A DNA stretch of 64,000 nt from an uncultured Bacteroidales bacterium (lineage in GTDB: Bacteria > Bacteroidota > Bacteroidia > Bacteroidales > F082): NCBI GenBank assembly GCA_937896895.1, contig CALBNV010000066.1, positions 62,001 through 126,000 of the forward strand, read 5' to 3'. Under the pieces are notes generated by a model. That model made no database searches, was not told the origin of the DNA, and saw only the letters and a list, made by a program, of their open reading frames with translations. Of this stretch, positions 43,226 through 51,560 are shown piece by piece. Each line of letters begins with the position of its first letter. Position 1 is the first letter of the stretch. Made by a program: the position numbers and the translations under genes.

Positions 43226-43837
43226 ATGCTAGGACTACCGGTATCAACAGAAATCAGCAAGCAGCTTCCGAAGAAGGCAATCTACGCCAAGTTCGGTTTG
43301 AAGCCTGCTCAGCGTGACCACTTTGATGCCGACATCAGCAAGTTGACTATCGTAAATGCCATTTCAACGACAACTATTCCTGCCTTGCAGAAAGGAGACA
43401 ACGTTGAATGCATCTATGTGGTTGACGTAACTCTCAAACGCCCTGACTACGACCCGAAGAATATCCAGCTGCTGAGCAAACTGATTCCCCAGAACATCAT
43501 CTTCGTGATGAGATACGAGAACAGAATCCAGCTCGCAGTATATCATACGAAATTGATAACCGGCATCTGGGCGAAGTCCGAGGACTATCAGATAGAACTC
43601 AAAGGTCTCAATCTTGACAAAATCTGGGAGAGCCTCATCACCGACCTTGGAGACATCACCATTGAAGATGGGAATTCTTTAGAGGACCAGATAGCCGTCG
43701 ATGAAGCTAAAGCGAAACTTGAAAAACAGATAGCCGACCTTGAGAAAAAAGCACGAAATGAAAAGCAACCGAGAAAGAAACTAGAGCATTATGAACATTT
43801 GAAACAATTGAAGAGCGAGTTTCATGCGAAATATTGA
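43226..43837 (+). CDS. DUF4391-family protein
   Basis: 203 aa. The sequence fits DUF4391: 'LPVSTEISKQLPKKAIYAKF', a central beta region ('IIFVMRYENRIQLAVYHTKL') and a C-terminal coiled coil ('AKAKLEKQIADLEKKARNEK'). The biochemical role is unknown. The family is regularly found next to SNF2-type helicases and type III-like methylases, so it is probably a structural or specificity subunit. It starts 11 bp after the helicase gene and overlaps the GIY-YIG gene by 14 bp, which suggests translational coupling. Confidence 0.85.
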   Translation: MLGLPVSTEISKQLPKKAIYAKFGLKPAQRDHFDADISKLTIVNAISTTTIPALQKGDNVECIYVVDVTLKRPDYDPKNIQLLSKLIPQNIIFVMRYENRIQLAVYHTKLITGIWAKSEDYQIELKGLNLDKIWESLITDLGDITIEDGNSLEDQIAVDEAKAKLEKQIADLEKKARNEKQPRKKLEHYEHLKQLKSEFHAKY

Positions 43838-44273
43838 GATATACTGGACATATCCTCGCAATTACAGCGACATTGGGGCTCATCCATTTGGTGACTGCCT
43901 TGGGATTTATTATATCTCTCGCGTATGGGGTGGCAAAGAAACTGCCATTTACGTTGGAAAAACCCTACAAGCCTTCAAAACTAGAATGTATCAACACGAT
44001 TGTAATTGTGATGAATACACAGCTAAGCGAGGACAGTTAAGAATTCGCCTTGGAACAATTCCACAATCTTTCAACTTTGGCAGATTAAATAAAGACCACT
44101 TCATCCTTACACTGGAGAGTGCCATTATCCAGAATGTAAAAAATAAAGCTGGCGTCAATCTCTGTAATAAAAGGCAAGTCAATCAATATTCTTTCTACTA
44201 TGATCTTCAAATCAATAATACTGGTTTCCCAGCTGTTATTGACAGAGAAATAATTATTAAACGCAACAAATAA
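43824..44273 (+). CDS. GIY-YIG-type nuclease domain protein
   Basis: 149 aa. The GIY-YIG signature appears as 'LGIYYISR' (Gly27-Tyr30) and 'AIYVGKT' (Tyr43-Gly45), followed by Arg in 'FKTRMYQH' and Glu in 'TLESAIIQNVKNKAG', the expected catalytic order. It is short, one nuclease domain with little else, and would need a partner for targeting. The gene is markedly more AT-rich than the helicase and DUF4391 genes. It overlaps the DUF4391 end and precedes Mod by 14 bp. A GIY-YIG gene at this position is not part of a standard type III R-M locus. Confidence 0.78.
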   Translation: MRNIEIYWTYPRNYSDIGAHPFGDCLGIYYISRVWGGKETAIYVGKTLQAFKTRMYQHDCNCDEYTAKRGQLRIRLGTIPQSFNFGRLNKDHFILTLESAIIQNVKNKAGVNLCNKRQVNQYSFYYDLQINNTGFPAVIDREIIIKRNK

Positions 44274-44287
44274 AACACACTATACTA

Positions 44288-46201
44288 ATGGAGAAGCTTA
44301 ATATGCATACTCAGGATGTTGCGGAGGCGAACATCGAGAAAATCGGACAGTTGTTCCCGAACTGTCTTACTGAGCGAATAAACGAGAATGGTAAGCCGGA
44401 AATGGCCATTGATTTTGATAAACTAAAGCAGGAATTGTCAAAGGAAGTTGTCGAGGGCAACCAGGAGCGTTACCAGTTCACGTGGCCCGGCAAACGCGAG
44501 GCTATGCGTCTTGCCAATACTCCAACAAATATGACTCTGCGCCCTGACCGTGAGAGCAGTGTTGATTTTGACAACACCGAGAACCTGTACATAGAAGGTG
44601 ACAATCTTGAAGTACTCAAACTTCTCCGAGAAAACTACCTTGGGAAGGTGAAAATGATATACATTGACCCACCGTACAACACCGGAAATGACTTTGTCTA
44701 CGAGGATGACTTCACACAGACAGCTAGTGAATTCAAGGACAAGAGCGGAATGTTCGACAAAGACGGCAAAATGCTTCTTCAAAACTTTGAGGTAAATGCC
44801 GATAGTAATGGCCGATTTCACACAGATTGGCTAAACATGATGTATCCACGACTTAAAGTTGCAAAGGATTTATTACGAGAGGATGGTATTATATTCATTT
44901 CCATTGATGATAATGAGGAAGAAAACTTGGGGAAGATTTGTGATGAGATTTTTGGCATGAATAATTTCGTGGCAAAGTTTATATGGGAAAAAAGGTTAAA
45001 TCGCGAAAACAGAAAAGAAGTATCTGTTAGGCACGACTATATCTTATGTTATTCTAAACAAACTAAAGATGAAAATGTAAAGCGGCTATTGCAACTTCCG
45101 ATGAATGAAAAGGCCCTGTCAAGTTATAGCAACCCTGACAACGATCCTCTGGGACCATGGAAATCGGATCCGGCACATACCCAAGGTGGTCATGGAACAA
45201 AAAGCCAATTCTATACGCTTATCGCCCCTAATGGGAAAAAGCATGAGCTGCCAAGTGGAAGATGCTGGGTATATACCGAAGAAAAAATGCAGGAAGAAAT
45301 CAGAAATAATAGGATATGGTTTGGCAAAGATGGTAATGGCGTTCCTCGCATTAAGACTTATTTATCAGCCAAAGAGAGGGGGCTTACCCCGGAAACGATA
45401 TTATTTGCCTCAGAAGTATCAACAAATGAGAATGCAAAAAATGAATTGAAGGAGTTATTTGATGGCTTGTCTGTCTTTGAAACTCCCAAGCCTGTCAATT
45501 TAATACAGCGTTTAATAGACATCTCTGCAAAAGAAGGAATTATTCTTGATTTCTTTAGCGGTTGTGCAACTACGGCAGAGGCCGTCCTTAATAAGAATCT
45601 TGCGGATAATGGAAAACGTACATATATTCTTGTACAATTGCCAGAACAGACTGAAATAGGTAGTCCTGCATATAACTCAGGATACAAAACAATATGCGAT
45701 ATAGGCAAGGAACGTATTCGCCGAGTAAGAAAGAGGATTCAATCACAAACGATTAATAATGAAGGTCTGTTTGCTAACACAGAAGCCGAAGAGGAAATAG
45801 ATTGTGGCTTCCGCGTCCTGAAGCTTGACACCAGTAATATGCAGGACGTCTATTACAAGCCCGAAGACTTCTCCGAAAACACTCTCTTCGAAGATAACGT
45901 CAAGCCTGGCCGCACATCGGAAGATCTTCTCTTCCAAGTTATGCTTGAGTGCAACATCCCTCTCTCCGCTAAGATTGAAAAGAAAATCATTGCCGGTAAG
46001 TTAGTTTTCAATGTCAACGACGGATACCTTCTTGCCTGCTTCGATGAGGACGTTAATGAAACTGTCATCACCGAAGTAGCCAAACAGAAGCCGTACTACT
46101 TCATAATGCGCGACAAGTCTCTAAGTTCCGACAATGTTGCCGACAACTTCGAGCAGATCTTCAACGCATACAGCAAGGATACTATTCGTCGGATACTGTA
46201 A
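44288..46201 (+). CDS. Type III-like site-specific DNA methyltransferase (Mod)
   Basis: 637 aa. Beta-class N6-adenine methyltransferase: catalytic motif IV 'DPPYNTGNDF' (Asp127) comes first and the SAM motif I 'DFFSGCATTAEAV' (Asp421) near the end. The target-recognition region lies between them. The first ~175 residues and the last ~140 use GC-rich codons like the helicase, but about 44,830-45,760 is clearly AT-rich, matching the region between the motifs. In type III systems Mod also directs Res. The ATG at 44288 gives 'MEKLNMHTQDVAEANIEKI', a typical start. It protects host DNA by methylating one strand of its site. Confidence 0.93.
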   Translation: MEKLNMHTQDVAEANIEKIGQLFPNCLTERINENGKPEMAIDFDKLKQELSKEVVEGNQERYQFTWPGKREAMRLANTPTNMTLRPDRESSVDFDNTENLYIEGDNLEVLKLLRENYLGKVKMIYIDPPYNTGNDFVYEDDFTQTASEFKDKSGMFDKDGKMLLQNFEVNADSNGRFHTDWLNMMYPRLKVAKDLLREDGIIFISIDDNEEENLGKICDEIFGMNNFVAKFIWEKRLNRENRKEVSVRHDYILCYSKQTKDENVKRLLQLPMNEKALSSYSNPDNDPLGPWKSDPAHTQGGHGTKSQFYTLIAPNGKKHELPSGRCWVYTEEKMQEEIRNNRIWFGKDGNGVPRIKTYLSAKERGLTPETILFASEVSTNENAKNELKELFDGLSVFETPKPVNLIQRLIDISAKEGIILDFFSGCATTAEAVLNKNLADNGKRTYILVQLPEQTEIGSPAYNSGYKTICDIGKERIRRVRKRIQSQTINNEGLFANTEAEEEIDCGFRVLKLDTSNMQDVYYKPEDFSENTLFEDNVKPGRTSEDLLFQVMLECNIPLSAKIEKKIIAGKLVFNVNDGYLLACFDEDVNETVITEVAKQKPYYFIMRDKSLSSDNVADNFEQIFNAYSKDTIRRIL

Positions 46202-46241
46202 TTTTGCATTTAGATAATGAAAAACAAAAAATGAAAAACAG

Positions 46242-47291
46242 ATGATTGAAGAAAACAACATTATCTCGAATTCACAGCTGCTTTTTAGCGATTTGTGTCA
46301 GATAATAGAAGGTGCCAAGACGCGTGTGGCGTCATCGGCCAACTATGAGATGACAATGATGTACTGGCACATTGGCGAGCGTATCAATAGAGATGTGCTT
46401 GGCAATAAGCGTGCTGAGTATGGTATGCAGATTGTCGCGCAAGTGGCGCGACAATTACAGAAGCAGTATGGAAACAAGGGCTTTGATGTCAAAAGCATAC
46501 GTAGAATGATGCAATTTGCGCAGGAAATGCCGGATGAACAGATTGTGTCGCAACTTGCGACACAATTGAGTTGGTCCCATTTCGTTGAAGTCCTGCCACT
46601 GAAAGAACCTTTGGCACGTGAGTTCTATTTGACTATGTCCGCTACAAGTAAATGGGGTCGGAATCAGTTGCGCAAAGAAATAGATTCTATGTTGTATGAA
46701 CGTACCGCAATTGCAACAAAGTCCGAAGAATGCATAAGTCAGGAACTTGCGTCACTGCGAGATGAAAATGTACTTTCACCCGACCTGGTTTTCAAAAGTC
46801 CATATTTTCTGGAATTTACCGGACTGAAAGGAATGTATAGCGAGAGAGACCTTGAGGAGAGCCTTATATCAAATCTTGAACAGTTTATTCTTGAGTTGGG
46901 CAACGGATTCTCTTTTGTGGAGCGTCAGAAGCGTATGATAATTGACGGTGAGGACTTTTATCTTGATCTGTTATTCTATCACAGGAAATTGCATCGGCTT
47001 ATAGCCATTGAATTGAAACTTGGCAGATTTAAGGCTCAATACAAAGGGCAGATGGAACTGTATCTGCGTTGGTTGGAAGCGCACGAAATGGAAGATGGTG
47101 AAGAATCTCCGTTAGGGTTGCTTCTCTGCACCGAAGGCAGTGAAGAACAGATTGAGTTGCTGCAATTGGACAAGGCCGGGATTAAGGTGGCTCAATATAT
47201 GACTGAACTTCCGCCGAGAGAAGTTCTTATTCAACAGATTCGTAAATCATTGGATTCCGCCAAACAAATTTGTGATAGGTCAGACGTATGA
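46242..47291 (+). CDS. DUF1016 (YhcG-type) PDDEXK nuclease family protein
   Basis: 349 aa. The N-terminal half is the DUF1016 helical domain ('YWHIGERINRDVLGNKRAEY', 'ATQLSWSHFVEVLPL'). The C-terminal half is the PDDEXK domain with 'GEDFYLDLLFYHRKLHRLIA' and 'IELKLGRFKAQYKGQMELYL', which contains the Asp...Glu-x-Lys core. The family is often found within type I and III R-M loci; its activity is not well defined. It lies 40 bp after Mod and its stop overlaps the Res start as ATGA. Two near-perfect inverted repeats lie in its first third. Confidence 0.9.
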   Translation: MIEENNIISNSQLLFSDLCQIIEGAKTRVASSANYEMTMMYWHIGERINRDVLGNKRAEYGMQIVAQVARQLQKQYGNKGFDVKSIRRMMQFAQEMPDEQIVSQLATQLSWSHFVEVLPLKEPLAREFYLTMSATSKWGRNQLRKEIDSMLYERTAIATKSEECISQELASLRDENVLSPDLVFKSPYFLEFTGLKGMYSERDLEESLISNLEQFILELGNGFSFVERQKRMIIDGEDFYLDLLFYHRKLHRLIAIELKLGRFKAQYKGQMELYLRWLEAHEMEDGEESPLGLLLCTEGSEEQIELLQLDKAGIKVAQYMTELPPREVLIQQIRKSLDSAKQICDRSDV

Positions 47292-50200
47292 AATTCAACT
47301 TCAAAATACAACAATACCAGACGGATGCGGTTGAGAACACCGTGAGTGTTTTCGCTGGACAGCCGTCCAGGGACAATGCGCTATATCGCAGGGATCTTGG
47401 GAAGAAAGCACAAACCACCCTCACTTTTGACGAAGACTATTCCGGATACCGCAATACAGATATTGAACTCACCGATGCACAACTATTCGAAAAGATAAGG
47501 ACTCTGCAAAGCGCACAGGACATCCCTGAATCGAAAGCCCTCTCCCACGACCTTGGCCGCGTAGGACTGGACATCGAGATGGAGACCGGTACGGGTAAGA
47601 CATACGTCTATATAAAGACAATGTTCGAGCTCAACAAGCGTTATGGCTGGAGCAAGTTCATCGTGGTTGTGCCAAGCATTGCCATCCGTGAAGGTGTATA
47701 TAAAAGCTTCTGCGTCCTGGAAGACCATTTTATGGAGCATTATGGCAGGAAGGCCAGGTTCTTCATCTACAACAGCTCCAACCTGCAGCAGCTGGATTCA
47801 TTCTCTTCAGATGCCGGCATCAATGTGATGATCATCAACACACAGGCGTTTGCATCGTCATTGAAGGAAGGAGCAAAGAACAAGGAGAGCCGCATCATCT
47901 ATTCTGAACGCGATGACTTCGGCAGCCGCAGGCCTATCGACGTGCTGGCCGCCAACCGGCCTATCATCATTATGGATGAGCCGCAGAAGATGGAAGGAGA
48001 AGCCACGCAGACGGCATTGAAACGCTTCAAACCGCTATTCGTTCTCTACTATTCCGCAACCCACAAGACAAGCCACAACTGCATCTACGCACTGGATGCA
48101 TTGGATGCTTACAAGCAGAAATTGGTGAAGAAGATTCAGGTGAAAGGTTTCGAGGTGAAAAACCTCAAAGGCACAAGTTCATACCTGTATTTAGACGACA
48201 TTATCCTTTCAAAGAACCAACCTCCTCAGGCAAGAATCGAGCTGGAAGTTAGTGGCGTTTCCGGCATCCGAAAAGAGTCCCATAGGTTTGACCTGCACGA
48301 TAGCCTGCAGGCGACATCCGGTCTGGCCCAGTATGACGGATTCACGATTTCCGAAATAGATGCCTATCGGGACTGCGTCACCTTCCTCAACGGCGTAACT
48401 GTCCGCAAGGGAGAAGTCTATGGCGACAGTAGCCTGATAGCTATGCAGCGTGTTCAGATTCGTGAGACCATTGCTTCCCACTTCGAGAAAGAGCGTGAAC
48501 TATTCAAGCAGGGAATCAAGACATTGTCCCTGTTCTTCATCGATGAAGTGGCCAACTATAAAAGCTACAACAGCGAGGGAGAGGAAGTTCACGGACCGTT
48601 CTGGAAGATTTTCGAGGAGGAATACACCAATTACCTCAACGACAACCTTACTCTTTTTGAAGATTCATATCAGGCATATTTACGCAGATTTGATGCATCG
48701 CAGGTGCACAACGGGTATTTCTCCATTGACAAGAAGACCGGCCGCTCGGTTGACTCCGAGACCAAGCGCGGAAGCGACCTATCGGATGATATCAGCGCAT
48801 ACGACCTTATCTTGAAGAATAAGGAACGGCTTCTGAGTTTTGATGAGCCGTGCCGCTTCATATTCTCTCATTCCGCACTGCGCGAAGGTTGGGATAACCC
48901 TAACGTGTTCCAGATATGTACACTGAGGCACGCAAGTTCGGCTGTGGCGAAGCGCCAGGAAGTAGGCCGGGGCTTGCGCCTATGCGTGGACCAGTCCGGA
49001 AACAGGATGGACTTTGAGGAGCTGGGCGACAACGTTCAGGAAATAAACAAACTGACGGTCATTGCGAACGAGAGCTACAAGGATTTTGTAGATGGGCTTC
49101 AGAAGGAGACAAGAGAGGCATTGCGCGTCAGACCGACAAAAGCGGATACTCTGTTCTTCCAGGGCAAGGTTGTCGAGCGCGACGGTATCAAGACCACCAT
49201 TGACCCTCAGGAGGCCGTGATGATTCACTCCTACCTGATTGGCTATGGGTATGTTGATAAGAACAATAAGATTACCCAGCTTTATAAGGATGACAAAAAG
49301 AACGGGACTCTCCAGCCAATGTTCCCGGCTCTTGCTCCGATAGAGTCTCAGGTACATACCATTATCCAGTCTCTGTTTGACGAAAGTGTCGTACTCGAAG
49401 AAATGATTGAGGACGGCCACGCTACAACCATACAAGAGAATAAACTGAATGATAGATTTTATAAGGATGAGTTCCAGGCACTGTGGAAGGAGATCAACCA
49501 GAAGTATGTCTATACTGTCCATTATGACAGCGAGGAACTCATCCAGAAAGCCATTACATCCATCAATGCTAATCTGACGGTCACTGAGCTGAAATACATA
49601 ATGACAAGTGGAGACCAGGAAGCTGTCGATGAGTTCGGGAACATTTCCACGAAGACAAAGACGTTGAGCACGGTCAGCACATCTTCTGTGAAATATGACC
49701 TTGTTGGTGAGATTGCACGTAGGACGACATTGACCAGAAAGAGTGCCTGTGCTATCCTGAAGGGACTGAGACCGTCCGTTTTAGCAAAATTCAACAACAA
49801 TCCTGAAGAGTTTATCAGGGAGGTCAGCAAGCTCATCAAGAACGAGAAAGCCACAATGATTGTGGAGCATATCAAGTACAATAAACTTGACGAGACATAC
49901 GACAGCGACATCTTCACCAAAGAGAAGAGCTCTCAGCCCGTCTCAAAGGCGTATCTTTCATCCAAGGCAATTCAGGACTACGTATTCACTGACGGATATG
50001 CTGAGGAAAGCACTGAAAAGAAATTTGCAAAGGCTCTTGATGCAGCGCAGGAGGTATGCGTATATGCGAAACTCCCGCGCTCATTCCAGATCCCGACACC
50101 GGTTGGCAACTACTCTCCTGACTGGGCCATTGCATTCAACCAAGGCACAGTGAAGCACATCTATTTTATTGCGGAAACCAAAGGCTCTATGGATTCAATG

Positions 50201-50335
50201 CAACTAAAGCCGGTAGAGAAGGCGAAAATAGATTGTGCAGAAAAACTGTTCAATGATGTTTCATCATCAAATGTGCGCTATCACAAGGTGGACAGTTATG
50301 AAACGTTGCTCAATATTATGAAGGATATAGACTAA
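47288..50335 (+). CDS. Type III-like restriction helicase-nuclease (Res)
   Basis: 1015 aa. Helicase superfamily 2: Walker A 'METGTGKTYVYIKTMFEL' (Lys104), motif II 'IIMDEPQKMEGEA' (Asp230), and a late motif VI region 'QEVGRGLRLCVDQSG'. The C-terminal domain holds a PD-(D/E)xK nuclease with 'YSPDWAIAF' (Asp945) and 'IYFIAETKGSMDS'. Res translocates along DNA with ATP and cuts when unmethylated sites are met. The start codon overlaps the DUF1016 gene by 4 bp. The length and order match Res of type III systems, except that Mod and Res are separated by the DUF1016 gene. Confidence 0.93.
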   Translation: MKFNFKIQQYQTDAVENTVSVFAGQPSRDNALYRRDLGKKAQTTLTFDEDYSGYRNTDIELTDAQLFEKIRTLQSAQDIPESKALSHDLGRVGLDIEMETGTGKTYVYIKTMFELNKRYGWSKFIVVVPSIAIREGVYKSFCVLEDHFMEHYGRKARFFIYNSSNLQQLDSFSSDAGINVMIINTQAFASSLKEGAKNKESRIIYSERDDFGSRRPIDVLAANRPIIIMDEPQKMEGEATQTALKRFKPLFVLYYSATHKTSHNCIYALDALDAYKQKLVKKIQVKGFEVKNLKGTSSYLYLDDIILSKNQPPQARIELEVSGVSGIRKESHRFDLHDSLQATSGLAQYDGFTISEIDAYRDCVTFLNGVTVRKGEVYGDSSLIAMQRVQIRETIASHFEKERELFKQGIKTLSLFFIDEVANYKSYNSEGEEVHGPFWKIFEEEYTNYLNDNLTLFEDSYQAYLRRFDASQVHNGYFSIDKKTGRSVDSETKRGSDLSDDISAYDLILKNKERLLSFDEPCRFIFSHSALREGWDNPNVFQICTLRHASSAVAKRQEVGRGLRLCVDQSGNRMDFEELGDNVQEINKLTVIANESYKDFVDGLQKETREALRVRPTKADTLFFQGKVVERDGIKTTIDPQEAVMIHSYLIGYGYVDKNNKITQLYKDDKKNGTLQPMFPALAPIESQVHTIIQSLFDESVVLEEMIEDGHATTIQENKLNDRFYKDEFQALWKEINQKYVYTVHYDSEELIQKAITSINANLTVTELKYIMTSGDQEAVDEFGNISTKTKTLSTVSTSSVKYDLVGEIARRTTLTRKSACAILKGLRPSVLAKFNNNPEEFIREVSKLIKNEKATMIVEHIKYNKLDETYDSDIFTKEKSSQPVSKAYLSSKAIQDYVFTDGYAEESTEKKFAKALDAAQEVCVYAKLPRSFQIPTPVGNYSPDWAIAFNQGTVKHIYFIAETKGSMDSMQLKPVEKAKIDCAEKLFNDVSSSNVRYHKVDSYETLLNIMKDID

Positions 50336-50339
50336 GTTG

Positions 50340-51101
50340 ATGAGCGAAACAAACATCATAATCATCGGAGTGGTAGCATTCATTTTGCTGCCGATACTCT
50401 TGCGCCTTATACTTCCCGGGAAAGGCACAATGGGAGAAAAGCGAGTGTCTCATATCTTGGCCAAACTTCCGAAGGAGAGATATGAGGTGTTCAATGATGT
50501 GATGTTCAAGACAGAACACGGCACGACGCAGATAGACCATGTTGTTGTTTCCCGTTACGGCGTGTTTGTTATTGAGACAAAAAACATGACCGGATGGATT
50601 TACGGCAGCGAGAATGACAGGTACTGGACACAGAATATATATGGCAACAAATACCAGCTGTACAATCCTGTATTCCAGAACAACGGTCACATTAGAGCTT
50701 TGCGTAAGATCTTGAATGATGATGGCAAGATTTTCATGTGTTCCATTGTCGCATTTTCCCCAGAGGCATCATTGAGGGTCTATCTCAAAGAGTCGTGTGT
50801 TATATATTGGAAGCAGCTCAGAAGCACGATTGAAGGATTTTCCGAACGGAAACTCAGCGATGAGCAGGTGTGCTTTATCGGTAACAAAATTTATGAAAAC
50901 AGGATAGACACTAATGGAAAAGGTGTTAAGAAAGCCCATAAGAAAAGCGTGAGGGCGGCCAAAGAATATAATGAGTCAATACCCTTTTCAATGACATGTC
51001 CGAAATGTGGTGGTCGTTTGCGTTTGAAGCATGGGAAATATGGAGACTTCTACGGATGTTCCAACTATCCGCGATGCTCTTATACTAAAAGGATTCAATA
51101 A
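50340..51101 (+). CDS. Membrane-anchored NERD nuclease with topoisomerase-type zinc finger
   Basis: 253 aa from the ATG at 50340 (a TTG directly before it is less likely), 4 bp after Res. An N-terminal transmembrane helix (residues ~5-25) is followed by a NERD domain: 'GEKRVSHILAKL', 'TTQIDHVVVSRYGVFVIETK' with the Asp and Glu-x-Lys nuclease core. The C-terminus is a topoisomerase I-type zinc finger with four Cys (CPKC ... GCSNYPRC). NERD proteins are linked to DNA processing and defence. Anchoring it to the membrane would place nuclease activity near the site of phage DNA entry, which is an inference. Confidence 0.88.
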   Translation: MSETNIIIIGVVAFILLPILLRLILPGKGTMGEKRVSHILAKLPKERYEVFNDVMFKTEHGTTQIDHVVVSRYGVFVIETKNMTGWIYGSENDRYWTQNIYGNKYQLYNPVFQNNGHIRALRKILNDDGKIFMCSIVAFSPEASLRVYLKESCVIYWKQLRSTIEGFSERKLSDEQVCFIGNKIYENRIDTNGKGVKKAHKKSVRAAKEYNESIPFSMTCPKCGGRLRLKHGKYGDFYGCSNYPRCSYTKRIQ

Positions 51102-51159
51102 TAGATATTATGGTCGGCCCCTGCAAAGTCCAATCCAAACACCACCACGGAAATTGCAC

Positions 51160-51260
51160 GTACAGACGCGATTCATCGCGTCTCAAATCGCAACGAAAAC
51201 ATTAATGAAAGAGACGCGATAAATCGCGTCTCTACGAGGGGCGGGGTGACGGGTGAGGAC
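51160..51260 (+). repeat. 101-bp direct repeat, right copy
   Basis: Matches 38812-38912 in the same direction with two mismatches. It contains two REP palindromes and lies 58 bp after the last defence gene, without the rest of the RAYT gene. The 270-bp gap 51102-51371 holds only this repeat and the next promoter. Confidence 0.9.
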
Positions 51261-51338
51261 GGAATTGCGTTCTCGTTTTAATGTCATCTTCCGAAAATAA
51301 TGTTTGTCCAAATCTTTCTTTCGCTTTGAAAACTTTAT

Positions 51339-51346
51339 TATCTTTG
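51339..51346 (+). promoter_or_regulatory. -7 box of the small membrane protein/cyclo-ligase operon
   Basis: TATCTTTG followed by CAG, 25 bp before the ATG at 51372. Confidence 0.6.
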
Positions 51347-51371
51347 CAGAAATTTTTTAAACCATAAAAAT

Positions 51372-51560
51372 ATGATTGGAACAATTATCTACATCATCGG
51401 CATCATCCTTGGTGTCAAGGCAGTTTTGGAAATCTTCAGAGAACCTATCAGCGGAACAGGAAAACTCATCGCCGCCCTCGTGGTGCTTCTCCTCAGTTGG
51501 GTCGGAATAGCAATCTATTACGTCTTCATGAGAGGCAATCTGACTAAATGGTTTAAATAA
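51372..51560 (+). CDS. Small two-helix membrane protein
   Basis: 62 aa with two transmembrane segments (about residues 2-20 and 32-52) and a short positively charged tail (GNLTKWFK). The layout recalls PLDc_N-type small membrane proteins, but no domain can be assigned with certainty. Its stop overlaps the start of the cyclo-ligase gene by one base (TAATG), indicating translational coupling. Function unknown. Confidence 0.75.
   Translation: MIGTIIYIIGIILGVKAVLEIFREPISGTGKLIAALVVLLLSWVGIAIYYVFMRGNLTKWFK

Larger units (their letters stand above)
39978..51101 (+). other. Seven-gene restriction/defence island of type III R-M character
   Basis: Order: PLD-like/SNF2 helicase, DUF4391, GIY-YIG nuclease, beta-class DNA methyltransferase (Mod), DUF1016 nuclease, Res helicase-nuclease, NERD nuclease with zinc finger. 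All genes are on one strand, with gaps from -14 to +40 bp. Mod and Res supply a complete type III-like R-M core. The helicase and DUF4391 belong to a recurring helicase-methylase defence arrangement. The three further nucleases look like additions. A near-identical 101-bp repeat lies on each side of the island. Confidence 0.85.

Noticed and set aside
38812..51260. Prophage or integrative element with att sites
   Set aside because: No integrase, excisionase, phage or conjugation gene is present; the direct repeat is a REP doublet and not a tRNA-type attachment site.
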